Notes: generated from the sequence alone by a model not told the origin. A DNA stretch of 21,892 nucleotides from Auxenochlorella pyrenoidosa (GCA_001430745.1 KQ481993.1:2003831-2025722); one strand, 5' to 3'; counted from the stretch's first letter, positions 1-10,212 are shown. Numbers and translations: made by a program.

Positions 1-193
1 CAGCAGTGGGGATCTGACCGGCCAGGCAGAGCTCTGCGGTGCACCAGGGAGCGGACGGGCAACAGAGCTCTCAAGGGCCCGCGGAGGGCCAAGGAATGGC
101 GCGGGAATGAGTGGCCGCCGCCGCCGCCTGCTGGCTGTAAGAGGGGCCGTTTGTTCGCTCGCCACCGTTCTTTTCCCCTCCTGCTGCAGAGCC
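1..193. other. 5' flank / possible 5' UTR of the coiled-coil gene
   Basis: No gene is supported here. A possible 5' UTR intron runs from 137 (gct^gtaaga) to 189 (ctgctgcag^agcc), just upstream of the ATG at 194. An ATG at 107 is in frame with 194 in unspliced sequence, but removing the 53-base intron would break that frame. I therefore did not use 107 as the start. An upstream exon outside the window cannot be excluded. Confidence 0.4.
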
Positions 194-777
194 ATGGACG
201 ACCCACGCGATGCCGGCATTGCGGAGCTGGAGAGGCTGCTGGCCGGGCTGGAGGAGCAGCTGGCCGGGGTAGAGGAGCGGCTGGCCGGGCTGGAGGAGCA
301 GATGGACACCGCTCAGGCCCGGGTGGAGATCCTCAGGCAAGTGTTTGCCGTGCTGACAGAAGCAGAGCGGCGGCTGAATGTGTTCTTCTTACGCTGGTGC
401 TCATAACATGTCCCTTCCTGGCTGCTCGCAGCCACAACGTGTTTGCGCAGCTCGTCCGACTGTTCAACACCCACTACCGGTCTGGCGAGCCCGCGCTGCT
501 GGCAAAGCTGATCGAAGATGTGGCCGGGCTTGTGTGCCACCCCAACGCCGACCCCGACGCCATCTGTGCGGAGGTGCAGCAATTCTTCAACAGCACGCTG
601 CTGCGCTATGCCTCGGCGCTCCACAGAGTCAGCAACACCCAGGTGGAAGTGCAGGATGCATCGGCGGGTACCCAGTTTTACGGCCTCCTGGCGCAGTGGT
701 GGCAGGGGCTGCAAACTGCTGGCCGCGTGGATCCCTTTACCAACAAGCTCCGGCCCAAACCCAACGCGGGCATGTGA
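194..777 (+). CDS. Small coiled-coil protein of unknown function (2 exons, GC-AG intron)
   Basis: Exons 194-336 and 432-777 give 162 aa. The start ATG sits in a strong context (gccATGg) directly after a splice-acceptor-like tract. Residues about 9-45 form a coiled coil, including three perfect heptads (LAGLEEQ, LAGVEER, LAGLEEQ) encoded by three 21-bp tandem repeats at 239-301. The rest is probably helical, with HNVFAQLVRLF and a WWQGL segment near the end. There is no signal peptide or membrane segment. The intron uses a GC donor (cctcag^gcaagt) and ctcgcag acceptor. The nearby GT (caa^gtgttt) would put exon 2 out of frame, whereas the GC site gives phase 2 on both sides. A TGTAA signal lies about 100 bases after the stop. 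I do not recognise the family. A structural or scaffold role is only a guess from the coiled coil, and the 5' end could be incomplete. Confidence 0.75.
239..301 (+). repeat. Three 21-bp coding repeats (heptads)
   Basis: Three adjacent 21-base units starting ctggccggg each encode one heptad, LAG[LV]EE[QR]. They differ at only a few positions, which suggests recent tandem duplication extending the coiled coil. Confidence 0.85.
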
Positions 778-877
778 GCATGCCTTGCGCAGCGGCCTGC
801 CCTCCTTTGAGACCACACTTGGTCCCCGCTGTTTCTGAATGACTTGGGGAGGTTTGCATTCCGTTTGATGCCAAGGC

Positions 878-882
878 TGTAA
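878..882 (+). terminator. TGTAA poly(A) signal of the coiled-coil gene
   Basis: TGTAA, the usual green-algal polyadenylation signal, lies about 100 bases downstream of the stop at 777. Confidence 0.6.
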
Positions 883-1529
883 CTGTCGATGGCGTCTCTC
901 TTGCCCACAGCTTGCCCGCAGCGGCTGGGACATTCCCTCGCCACTGTGCTGCTGCTGCACACGTTCGATCTGGCCCTATCATGGCACTGGCAGGAGAAGG
1001 TGACGTCTCCGTTGCCAAGAGCAGGGCTGGGAGCTTGCGGCTGCCACCTGCTGTGCGGCGCGAGGAGTGGGCGCGGGTGACCCGCTGACAAACTGCTTCT
1101 GTCCCTTCTGGTGACCCTCATTTTTTAACTGTTCTGTTTTATTTCTCACCTGTGACCAATTACACTGCCACCAGTGAAAAGGACGAGGGATTCGCAGGCA
1201 TGCAAATGAGCAACTTGAAGGCGCCGGCGCTGGCAACCACAGCACATCCACTGGCCTGCTATGCGAGCCCCCCGGCATGCTTGCACATTTACAGCGCACT
1301 GAAGTCCTTTCAGCTAGCTTTGTGTGATCTGCCTAGCCTTTTGCTGCCCTGTCCAAAGCCCGCGAGCGCGTCAGCACAGTAGTTCATCGCAGCAGCTTTC
1401 CCCTGGGCTGACGCTTTGAGTCCATCTTTCAACAGCCGAGAAGGAGCCACTCGGCCGGTTCGGCGCACTCTGTTCAGTCTTGGACACAACCCCCAGCTCG
1501 GGTTCGGGAGGGCAGCGGCGCCCGCTGGA
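883..1529. other. Intergenic region, probable promoter and 5' UTR of hydrolase A
   Basis: No convincing coding exon is seen on either strand. A CCAAT motif lies at 1156-1160 and an octamer-like ATGCAAAT at about 1200. Both are common short words and weak evidence. No TATA box can be placed with confidence. Confidence 0.35.
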
Positions 1530-4084
1530 ATGACGAGGCTGTGTAGCCTCTGCAATCGGACGATTGCCGCCCGCCTCGCGCTGCTGCTGGTGGCAGCTGC
1601 CGCCTGTCCCGCCACCGCCTCCGCCGCTGCAGCTGGCAGAGTGCAGGCCTTCAGCATTGCCGTGAATGCGGCAGGCCAGCCACTCCTGACGCCCACACTG
1701 GCGACGCTGAGCGGCAGGCAGGTTCTGTACGAGATCCCTGTCGGCCCTGTGCGTGGCACGCTTGCCTTCTTCCATGGCTGTGCCCACAACGCCACCGCCA
1801 GCTGGCCGCAGCAAGCCGCCTGCCCCGCATGCATCGGTGCGCATGCATCGGTGCGGATGCAGCGGTGCGGATGCAGCGGTGCCCAGGCTCCTCTGGCAGC
1901 ACAGCTGGGATGCCACACACAAGCCTGTTTGCTCGCGCAATCAGCTGCACAGGAGGCGTCGCATGCCGATGCTGAGCGCCCGCTGCTGCCAGGCTCCCAG
2001 CCGCTTCTCAGGTGTCTGCCTTCCCATTGTGCGCTCGCTCAGCCACTGTGCGCCCGCCTCTCCCCACAGGCCTGCCCGAGGAGGTGGCCCACACCAAGCA
2101 GGCCCTGGCCAGGGGTTATGCCGTCATCGCCATCGATGCCGCCGACCCCTCTGGCTGCTGGGGGGTGCACGCCGACCGGCCGGCAGTGACGGCCATCCTC
2201 CCTGCCTGGCTGTCAGAGCATGGGCTGCAGGCAAGCCAGCGAACAGGTGGCAACAATCCAAGCATTACTGGCAGCTGGGGTTCCCGCGTTGGTGTGCTGT
2301 GCGTCGGGGCAGGGCTGTGGGCTGGCTGGCGTGTGCCACCGCCAGCTGCTGATGCGCCTGCATGGCTCAGCAGCCGGTCGACCAAGCCAGGTGGCCGTTG
2401 CTTGGCCTGGCCGGCCCTGCCCCTCTGCAGGGCAAGCCCCTGTATGTGGTGGGGGTCTCGTCCGGTGCCTCCTTTGCCCTGAAGCTGCCCGAGACCGTGA
2501 CGGTGCACGGCGTGGTGTCGGGTGGGTGTTGCCGAAAAGCCTTGTGTGTTTGGTTGTGATGCGGACTGCGGCGCTGCCTGCCTGCCCGCCATGGCAGCTG
2601 CAACCCCCCTCTGAGCCGCCTTGCCACCAGGCCAGCGCTGCGCACCGAGTCGCGCCCCCCCCCCCTTGCGCACACACACCACCACCAACAACAACAACAA
2701 CACCCACACACACTTCCAAACCCCGCCACTGGCAGAGGTGCTGGGCATCGCCGTCGACAGCTGGGACGCGCTGGGCACGCTGCGCGCCGCCTTCCCGCCC
2801 ACCGCCTTTGTCTCCATGCCGCGCGACGCCCGCACCGCCGCCAAGATTGCGGACGACATGCGCCTGCTGCGGCGCTACGGCGTGCCCACAGACGTGCTCG
2901 AGGCGAGCACTTGCTGGCATGGACGGGGCAGGGCGGGGCCAGGGAGCCAGAATTCCACCCTGCCAAGGTGCTCCCCAGTGTGTGAAGCAGCCCTCCTGGG
3001 TGGCATGCGCGGCCCTGCGCCTGCGTGCGCGTTCTTCAGGCGCGGTGGCGCAGCCTGCCGAGCTGCCGCAGCGCTGTGTGCGCTGCCGTCCCGCAGGTGC
3101 TGCCTCGGCAGGTGGCGCCCGACTTCTTGTCCAACCGGTCCGAGCTTGTCTCGCCCGACATGTCGGCAAAGGTGGGCAGCCCAGCCTGCGCGCAACACCC
3201 ATGGCTGTCCGTGCATTTTGGCTGTGGTCTCGGTGATGCCTGCCCTACCCCCCTGGCCACTTAGTGTGGCCATCGCCTGCTGTTGTGCGCTGCGCTGCCC
3301 TGCTGCGACCACGGCGTGGCCTCGCACTCTGCTGACACAAGCAGGCACCTCCTTCAACCGGCTGTGCCCTCTTCTCACCGTGGCATGGCCTGGCACTCTC
3401 TGCTGACACAAACTGGCACCTTCTTCAACCGGCCCTCCCCCCCAGGTGGCGGCAGCGCTGCAGCAGATCAACATGACGGATGGCGGCGGCGCGCTGCTGC
3501 AGGACCCGCGCTACACGGCGCTGCCCTGGCGCCAGCGGCTGCCGGCGCTGGTGCCCGAGCTGGCGGCGGCGCGGGACAGCCTGCAGCCAGACGCCTCGCA
3601 CATTGGCGGTGCGGGCTGCTAGGCCTGCTGGCCAAGCCAAGCCTTGCTCTGCTGGCCAAGCCCTGTTAGTCCAGAGTTGGCTGACCAGCTGGCTGCCGGG
3701 CCACCTGGCTGGGGCCTGTCGGCGGCTGTTCACCCTCATGCCATTGTGCAACTACCCCCCCCCCCCCCCCCCTTTTCGCCGCCCTGCGGTTTCCTCGGCC
3801 CCTCACATGGCAGCAACTGAGCCTCGGCGTGCCCCTCCCCCTGCCCCGCCGCAGAGGAGCTCAACCTGGCTTACGCGGGCCACGAGATTGTGGCTGACCA
3901 CGTGACCGCCTGCCTGGCCTGGCTGGAGGCCCGAGGCACCCTGCCCCTGGCTGGCCTGGCAGAGCAGTTTGCTGACCTGGCGCTGCCGGGGCCCCGGCTC
4001 AGGGACCTGTCCCCCGTGCGCCTGCACATGCTGCCCATGCGGCCGCGCGCCGGCGGCGCCCCGACGGCGGTGCAGCGGCGGTAG
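1530..4084 (+). CDS. Hydrolase A: secretory alpha/beta-hydrolase, 397 aa, 7 exons
   Basis: Exons are 1530-1836, 2070-2230, 2431-2521, 2736-2902, 3097-3171, 3446-3608 and 3855-4084. The ATG is followed by a signal-peptide-like segment (core about residues 12-33, AAARLALLLVAA-type). Motifs in order: YEIP, FFHGCAHNA (HG about 82-83, probable oxyanion region), GLPEEVAHTKQAL, GVSSG (Ser166 as likely nucleophile), VLGIAVDSW, FVSMPRD, then EELNLAYAGHEI (His331 shared by all copies) and a proline/arginine-rich tail. The fold call rests on HG plus GxSxG. The substrate is unknown. From memory, GLPEE, FxxMxKD and EELNLAxAxHE occur in a conserved plant alpha/beta-hydrolase family. Introns 2 (cag^gcaagc) and 4 (gag^gcgagc) use GC donors. 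All phases agree with paralogues B and C. The gene converges on B. No TGTAA was found on + downstream, so the 3' end is uncertain. Confidence 0.88.
1829..1884 (+). repeat. Four 14-bp tandem repeats across the exon 1 donor of hydrolase A
   Basis: Units start at 1829, 1843, 1857 and 1871 with consensus atgcaKcggtgcgg. Each contains g^gtgcNN, a possible splice donor. The first (exon end 1836) gives the junction matching B and C. The fourth (exon end 1878) would add 42 bases in frame, while the second and third shift the frame. Confidence 0.9.
2655..2713 (+). repeat. Poly-C tract and CA/AAC microsatellite in hydrolase A intron 3
   Basis: A run of about eleven C is followed by CA and ACC/AAC repeats, just upstream of the acceptor at 2735. 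This is low-complexity intron sequence that may act as an extended polypyrimidine region. Confidence 0.85.
3315..3432 (+). repeat. Imperfect direct duplication in hydrolase A intron 5
   Basis: Two copies of about 47-49 bases (about 3315-3361 and 3384-3432) share the words ggcctNgcactct, gctgacaca and ttcaaccgg, spaced about 70 bases apart. The second copy ends next to the polypyrimidine tract and acceptor at 3445. Confidence 0.8.
3755..3772 (+). repeat. Run of 18 C in hydrolase A intron 6
   Basis: A homopolymer C tract lies about 80 bases upstream of the acceptor at 3854. Its length is prone to sequencing error. Confidence 0.9.
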
Positions 4085-4605
4085 CGGCGGCGCCAGCGGC
4101 GTGCAGGAGCAGCTTGTGAGAGGGCATGGCGGAGGCAGCCGGGAGAGCGCGGCAGTTTAGGATGCAGCGCGTCTGGTGGTGCCAGTTTTGTTACATCTAA
4201 GCAGTGTTGCACATGATGGCGGCAGGGACGTACTGTGGATGAATGGAGAGTCACAAAGCATTCAGAGCTACGCGTGCACGCATGCATGGGAAAGCAGTCA
4301 CGGTTCGGGGGCTCTGCTTGCCCTACTGTGCGTAGCATGGCGCCAACTGTTGGCTGCACGCCATGTGCAGCGGGCGCCCCCCTACTCTGCATCCAGCGGT
4401 GCCTTGAGAATTCCGTCCACTGCGGCAGGGTGCGAGGTGCAAGGACAGGGGCAGGCAGCGTGGGGCTGTGGCGACAAAGCGTGCCAGGTCACGCCCACTG
4501 CTGTCTCCGCCTGGCTCTTAGCTGGCCGGAAGGCAGCAGCAATGCGGTCCTTGATGCATCCTGTGTACCACCCAGCATGCCTGACCTCACCCAGCAATCT
4601 GATTG

Positions 4606-4610
4606 TTACA
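4606..4610 (-). terminator. TGTAA poly(A) signal, probable for hydrolase B
   Basis: The plus strand reads ttaca, so TGTAA is on the minus strand, about 480 bases downstream of the B stop. A second ttaca at about 4191 is an alternative. Confidence 0.4.
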
Positions 4611-5007
4611 ACATGAAAGTTGCGCTCTGAAGACCAAAAGCCGCGAGTGGCAGAGGGCAGACATGCGGCACATGCATGATGGGATCAGGCTTCATGGGTT
4701 GGGCGTGGGAGGGCAAAGCTGTAGGAATTGGAAAGAATCGGGGGCAGAGCAAGGTGGAGATTGCGAGGCGTTCGCCGTTTCTGTCTCTGTCTAAAACAAG
4801 GGGCCGGGCACACAGGGCCCCCCGGCCGGGGTTGAATCACAAATCAGTCAATACATGGGGGGAGAATCGTTGGATTTGGGGCCTGGGCGGGGTTGGCCAT
4901 GCTGGCTGGAACCAGTCAGTGGCCTTGCCTTGCCTTTGCCTGCGGCAAGATCGCTGCTGTGCCTAACCTGGGGATGGTACCTGCTGCTGCTACCTGGTTA
5001 TGATGCC

Positions 5008-5033
5008 CTGCTGCTGCTGCTGTTGCTGCTGCA
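5008..5033 (+). repeat. CTG/CAG microsatellite in the hydrolase B 3' UTR
   Basis: About nine CTG-type triplets with one TTG interruption, 55-80 bases beyond the B stop codon. Confidence 0.85.
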
Positions 5034-5088
5034 GGGACAGGAGGATTGCAAGGGGGCGCGCCCGCCTGGGCGTGGCCTGCGAGCGCAG

Positions 5089-8000
5089 CTATCGCTCTGG
5101 CCCCGGGGCCGGGTCGCCCGCGGTGGCAGGCTGCTGCCCGGGCTGCAGACGCGCGGGCGAGAGCAGCGCGGGCTTGCGGATCACATACTCCTGCAGGCGG
5201 GGTGGAAGGCAGGGCCAGGGCTTTCAGCTGGCAGGAGTGCTGCGGGAGGGCGGGAGGACCTTGCCGGGGGCGGCGCCTGCAGGCGTCTGTGCGAGCATCA
5301 GGCTACAAGGCAGCGCGACATGCCGAGCACCAGAGGGGCCAGGGCTTGGAAAGAGCGCCCTCCCTGCATGCCCTACTGCACCGCCTCAGGTGCCCAGCCG
5401 CCCCAGGCTCGCCCAACTCAGCCCAGCACTTGGCAGCACGTGCCCCTCGGCCCGCACGCCAAATGCATCAGGCCAAACATCATCATCCAGAGGCTGCGCA
5501 GCAAAAATCGTCAAAATAAAAAAGAGGCATGCACTGCCGACCCCACCTCTGCAAGCTGCTCCAGGTCGCCGCTGGCGCCGCCCTCAAACCACCGCAGGCA
5601 GGCGGTGACATAGTCCCCGACAATCTCGTGGCTGCTGTAGGCCGTGTTCAGGAGCTCTGCAGGGGCTTGGGGAGACGCGAGTGAGTGTGTGTGCACATGG
5701 GCTGGGCTGGGGGGGCTGGGCGGAGGGGGCGCGGGGCTATGGCCAGACGTACTCGCAGCCGGGCCTGGCCCAGCAGGGCACTCCAGACAACGATTGCTGC
5801 GACAGAGCTGCAAAGGCCTCGCGACGCGCCAAGCGTGCAGAACGGATCCAGGGCACGCAGCACGCCCAGCGCACCCGACACGTCAGAGGCATCGGGCGCA
5901 ACGCTGTAGGTGACGCTCGACTTGGAGCCCGACAGCTCCGGCACGCGCTCTTGCAGCTCCGACTGCGGGCGGCAGGGGCGGGGGCTGAGTGAGCTGGGGG
6001 GATGCGGCACCCACCCGCAAGGTTGGCCATGCTATCGTTCACGACGACTAAACATCAGTGGAATTTTAAATCAAAGAAAGTACAGGTACTAGAAGAAGAT
6101 CCTAGGGAGGAGCGGCACCCACCCGCCAGTCGAGGGACTCAAAGCCGTGCCGCGGGTCGTCCAGCAGCCAGCCCTGCTCGTCCAGCACGCCGATCTGCAG
6201 GAAAAGGGCAGCATGGAGAAGAGGAGGGGCTGTCGAGCCTTGCAGAGGGCTGTCAGGCCCTGAAGAGCTTGCTGGCTCGCGTGCACAGAGTGGGAAACTG
6301 GAACGGAACTTGCAACACATGCCCTTGTGAGCCGGTACGAGGCGTGAAGCTGAACCCGCCTGGCCCCAGCCACCGCAGAGCAGAGGGAGCGGGGGGTGGG
6401 GTGGGGTGGGGGGGTGGGGGGGCTGCGGGCTGCGCAAGCAGCCGGCAGCGCCGGCCGGGCTGGCCAGCCTGGCGGACCCCTGTAAGTACTGCACTGCGCC
6501 AACATGGCCCGGGAGGCGTGCACAGTGCCCCTCAACCCCCACCCAGCCCCACCACCATTACATGTACCATCCACACGCCCACACCACACCTGCTTCAGGG
6601 CCGCCACAATCTTGATGGAGAGCTGGGGGCTGACGTCTGCTGCCTGGTCGGAGAAAAAGGTAGGGTACACGGCGCGCTCGGGCACCTGCAGGGCAGGGAA
6701 GGCGAGCAACCGTTACCCAGCAGCTCTGACTGCTTGCGTGCGTGTACCAGGCTGCCGGGCTGAAGGAGGGGCGGCAGGGCAGGGCACCTGCGGGTGCACA
6801 CCCGACCGGCAGAAACAGGGCGGCTGCCAGCACTGGCACCCTGCGGCTGGCCGCCTGCCTCGAGAAGCAGGGGCGGGTGCCGAGGCGTGGCCTGTCGCAG
6901 GCTGGACGCCGTCGGGCCTGGTACAAGCCTTCGGGCGACAAGTTGTGGGACTCGACTGCACTAGGCTGCGCGCAGGCGGGCCGGCTGCCGCCCCCCTACC
7001 CTCCCTTGTTTCTTTGTTGAGCTCACGTGGATGATCTGTGCTGGCACGCCGGCCTCTGCAAGGACCTCCTGGTTGCGCTCTATGCGCTCGTTCGTAGGCG
7101 TGTCCTTCTCCATCTCGACAAAGGCTACAGGCGGCCACGTGTCGAACTGCAGGCAGGGGAGGGCGCGGGGTGTGCGTGTGTGTGTTGTTGGTGGTGGTGG
7201 TGGGGGGGGGGCACGCTGGGGCGGGCTCACTCGGCCCGCCAGGCGGCCTCGCTGCGCTGCTTTGCAGAGGTGCCAACCAGTGGGGGCGCTGGCAGGGGCC
7301 TAGCGCACTCCCAGGGCGAGCACCGCACCAGTGCCTTGGTGAGGCATGGGTGCGATATCATCCGTATTTTAAATGAGGATGCGAGGTGGTGGCTGGCGAC
7401 ATGCGGCAGCACTGTAAAAACTCTCCCCGTCCTGCAGCCCCCGCCACACACGCACACACGCACACCCACGCAGACGGTCGAAAGCCCTCCCAACCGTCAT
7501 CGCCGCCCTGTGGCGCATCGCGGTCCTCCGGCCCCACACAGCATGTCGCTCTGGGCAAGCACTTGTGTCCGCTGTGTGGGTTACCCGCCTCCCCCCCCCC
7601 CAACCCACCCAGACCCCCCGCGCACACACACACCACGCTGCGCCCACCCCCCAGCGGGGCCTCACATCAAAGGAGTCCTTGTCAGGGTCCACCGCAAGCA
7701 CCACCGAGATGACCCCCGACACCTCCAGCTCCCCCGCCAGGTCCTTGAGCAGCTTGAGCGCAAAGGAGCCACCCGAGGAGACGCCCGCCAGGTAGATCGG
7801 CAGGTCCTGCCCACAGAAGAGGGTTGGGAGTGTGTGTGGGGTGTGGAGTGTAAGGGTGTGGGGGTGGGGTGGGGGTTGATCGAGGCGCCGCCGCGGGCCG
7901 TGCGACAGTCTGGTCGCGGTGCAGGGCCCGAGGCGCGCACCGGGGGCGCACCCCCTTTTCACCACTGCAACACCAAGCAGACAGACTGACAGACAGACAA

Positions 8001-9298
8001 GCAGGCAGGCTGGTGACCGGTGCTCACCTCGAGCTCCAGCTCAGAGATGATGTCCTTCAGGGCCTCCACAGCAGTGTCCTTGTCTTCGCTGTAGCTGCAG
8101 GGAGCAGGGGCATGGGAGGCACGGACAAGGTCAGGGGCAAGATGTGTGTGATGGGCCGTGCTCGGGGGCTAGGGTCGGCTGGGCAGTCAGCGTGCGCACC
8201 TCTAGAGGGGCGCCTCCAGAGGATTGCGCACGCAGACCGGCCAGCCTGATCCGACCACCTCTGCCATGCTGATTCCACAAACCTGCCAGCTTTGTGAACT
8301 GGCTCGCCCTGCGCCCACACACGCATCCACCCATGCCGGCAGGCAAAGCAGCAGGCAGGCTGCACAGGCAGGCAGGCAGGCAGGTCCCCCCGGCGTGCCT
8401 GAAGCAGCGATACGTCTCAGACGAAGGGTCGTCTGATCGGTCGAGAGAGTTAATGGCCACAACAGCGTAGCCCAGCGACAGCGCCTGCTTGGTGTGCGAA
8501 ACCTCGCCAGGCAGGCCTGCCGGGGGGGCAGCAAGGACGGCAGGCGCGGCATGGGGGCGGGAGCGGCAGCGCAGAGCTCTGGCAGCGCTGGGCATGCCCG
8601 GACCCGAACGGCTGGCGCCACGGTCCCTGGCCCACTTGGCTCCGGGCACGCCTCCAAGTCTGGAGAGGCCGCGTCGTGCGCTGGCGCCGGCGTTCGGGCC
8701 CAGAAAGCATCGCCCAGTTCGCCTCTGTCCCGCTGTGCACGCCACCGGAGGGCCAGCCAGCCCTTGCGGGAGGTGGGCCTGCGCGCTCTCACCTCGGCAC
8801 TCCTCGCAGCCGGGTTGGGGCGGCCACAGATCGTACGCGTTGTGGGCACAGCCTGCATGTACCGACGATGCAGGGCAGCTGCGTGATGAGCGCAATGGGC
8901 GTGGCAAGCAAGAGGCAGGGCTTTCCCCAGCAGGGGAGCCAGGGATGGGGCAAGGCTGCTGCCGGCTGCCCTGCTGGCGGCCCCGTCCGCTGTGCCCCCG
9001 AGCCTGCTACTGACGCCTGCACAGCCTGCATGTCCCGTGGCTGGCGGCGCGCACCGTGGAAGAAGGCAAACACCCCCACGGGGGCCTGCGGCACTTCGTA
9101 GTACAGCTCGCGCCCTGCTTTGGTGGCCTTGGAGACGGTCAGCAGGGGCTCGTCCAGCAGATTGTTGTAGGCAGCAAAGTCCAGGGTGAGATTGCCGGCC
9201 TCGAGGGCGTGGTCTGCCTGCAGGAGGCGGGCCCCCCGGGCGCCGCCCGCCAGCAGCGCGAGGGCCGCCAGCAGCAGCGCGACGGCTGGCGACGTCAT
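5089..9298 (-). CDS. Hydrolase B: secretory alpha/beta-hydrolase, 405 aa, 11 exons
   Basis: Exons in transcript order: 9298-9055, 8852-8793, 8516-8399, 8094-8028, 7806-7666, 7146-7027, 6685-6590, 6194-6123, 5962-5875, 5656-5547, 5190-5089. The ATG opens a short signal peptide (hydrophobic about residues 5-22, then RLLQADHA). Motifs: YYEVP, FFHG-CAHNAYDLWPP (HG split by intron 1), GLPGEVSHTKQAL, GVSSGGSFAL (Ser173 as likely nucleophile), WPPVAFVEMEKD, VPERAVYPTFFSD, ELLNTAYSSHEI (His345), and an EYVIRKPALLSPARL tail that aligns with the ends of A and C. Intron 3 uses a GC donor (ttcag^gcacgc), and its phase 2 matches a GT intron at the same site in C. It lacks the EVLGxA exon junction of A and C, reading VVLAVDPDKDSFD there. 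Substrate unknown. It is convergent with A and upstream of nothing co-directional until C. Confidence 0.87.
6301..6330 (-). repeat. Dispersed short repeat, copy in hydrolase B intron 7
   Basis: On the minus strand it contains gtgttgcaagttccgtt, a diverged copy of the element at 13073-13102 and 20288-20317. Confidence 0.5.
6912..6969 (-). repeat. 58-bp dispersed intron repeat, copy in hydrolase B intron 6
   Basis: It aligns without gaps to 16841-16898 in hydrolase E intron 2, at 46 of 58 identical by hand count. The core includes ggcttgtaccaggccc on the minus strand. Confidence 0.8.
7160..7211 (+). repeat. GT/GGT microsatellite and poly-G tract in hydrolase B intron 5
   Basis: A tgtgcgtgtgtgtgttg stretch runs into GGT repeats and ten G. 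On the minus strand it reads as a C/CA-rich tract preceding the acceptor at 7147, as in other introns here. Confidence 0.75.
8341..8383 (+). repeat. GGCA tetranucleotide repeat in hydrolase B intron 3
   Basis: Imperfect then perfect aggc/caggc units with five consecutive GGCA at the end. They lie just inside the intron from the GC donor at 8398. Confidence 0.8.
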
Positions 9299-9637
9299 GG
9301 CGGGAGGGCAGGCAGCCGCTGGCGGAGGGCGGCGCGCGACCCGGCAGCGCTGATGGTGCTCGTGGTGTGGTGCAAGCACTTGTGGATGCAGGGAGGGGCC
9401 TGCAAGTGCGCGGTTGAGAGTTCCGTAGTTTGAAAGTGTTTGAGCGGTTGTGCTGCCTGACGGCTTGCAGCGCACGGGCCGTCGCCGGTTTTAGAATACA
9501 GACCGCTGAACAAAAATTTGGGTCGGCCCTGGAGGGTCCAGCAGCAGAGGGCTGGTCACTTGCCTGCACGCAGGGTGCTCTTGGTGGGTGAACAAGGGGG
9601 CTGGCGCGTGAGGATCTATTGATCAAGCGAGGGGCAG
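9299..9637. other. Probable promoter region of hydrolase B (divergent with D if D is real)
   Basis: About 340 bases upstream of the B start. No conserved promoter element can be named. The stretch at about 9420-9530 is less GC-rich than its surroundings, which would suit a transcription start region. Confidence 0.35.
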
Positions 9638-10180
9638 ATGGGTGCGAGTGGTCGCAACGCGGATCTTCCCGCCCACGCGTTGCCAGGGTGCCAGGCGGGC
9701 GGGCCCAGCGCCCGGCGGGCAGCAGGAGGGCAGTTCCCCCTCTGACCCCCGTGCACAGATACCGGCATGGCAGGCCTGCCTTTGGGGTATTCATGACTTC
9801 GAGCGACAGATGTACAACCGCGAGTACCCCTTCTGGGCCGAGCAAGGGACTGTGTCTGCTTCCGGCCCCCCTGCCACCCAACTCTCAGTACTGCTGTGCA
9901 GGCACCACTCATGCTGGCTGTGTTTACCAAGGCAATGCGGAAAGCAGAGAATGAGTTATCAGGAGGGATCAATTTGCAAGAGGTATGCTGCCGGGAGGGC
10001 AAGGCGGCTAGGTCTGCAAGGTGTTTGCGATGTGTCGCGGTAACAGCAGGCAGGGGCCGCGAGCGCTGGCAAGGTGGTCGTGCATTCCCAGCGGGGCTGC
10101 CGTCTGTTGCATTGCGCTCAGCCAAAAGTGCAGCACGCAGCCACACTGAACAGTCACGAAAAATACAAGGAGGGTGGTAA
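9638..10180 (+). CDS. D: doubtful short spliced gene or gene remnant
   Basis: Possible exons are 9638-9694, 9759-9851 and 9902-9982 or 9902-10180. The middle exons encode a protein-like stretch (AWQACLWGIHDFERQMYN, REYPFWAEQ, then MLAVFTKAMRKAENELSGG) flanked by cacag and gtgcag acceptors and a gag^gtatgc donor, all in phase 0. The first exon (MGASGR...) needs a GC donor, cag^gcgggc. After 9982 the frame stays open to a taa at 10180, but the sequence becomes Arg/Ala-rich and unconvincing. Codons such as TTA and TTG-CAA are unlike the GC-ending codons of the neighbours. No family is recognised. It could be a real divergent gene with B, a decayed fragment, or chance. The downstream end meets the 3' end of hydrolase C. 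Confidence 0.28.
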
Positions 10181-10212
10181 AGTGTTGACGGCCAGGTGCC
10201 CCCAGCGCCGCG

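Larger units (their letters stand above)
4085..5088. other. Convergent intergenic region (3' UTRs of A and B)
   Basis: About 1 kb between the stops of A (+) and B (-). Open frames here lack splice signals, conserved motifs or support from the paralogues. It contains a CTG repeat near 5008 and minus-strand TGTAA motifs near 4191 and at 4606-4610. No clear plus-strand TGTAA is present. Confidence 0.5.

Noticed and set aside
4855..5613. Plus-strand open frames of 150-250 codons in the A-B intergenic region and the B terminal exons
   Set aside because: They are antisense to the B exons at 5089-5190 and 5547-5656 and show no motif of their own.
5690..5874. Continuation of hydrolase B exon 9 as a coding sequence with an LDPF motif, echoed in the C intron 9 at about 11660-11680
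   Set aside because: The phase-1 junctions S|E in B and IG|E in C match the A junction, and read-through would miss the conserved [GS]HEI exon frame. The shared LDPF is only about 13 bases.
8341..8383. Repeats examined as a possible CRISPR array
   Set aside because: They are tetranucleotide repeats without spacers. No repeat-spacer pattern exists in the window.
8202..9881. Very long minus-strand open frame (559 codons) across the 5' half of hydrolase B
   Set aside because: It runs through exons and introns in a different frame from the conserved motifs. GC-rich DNA has few stops by chance.
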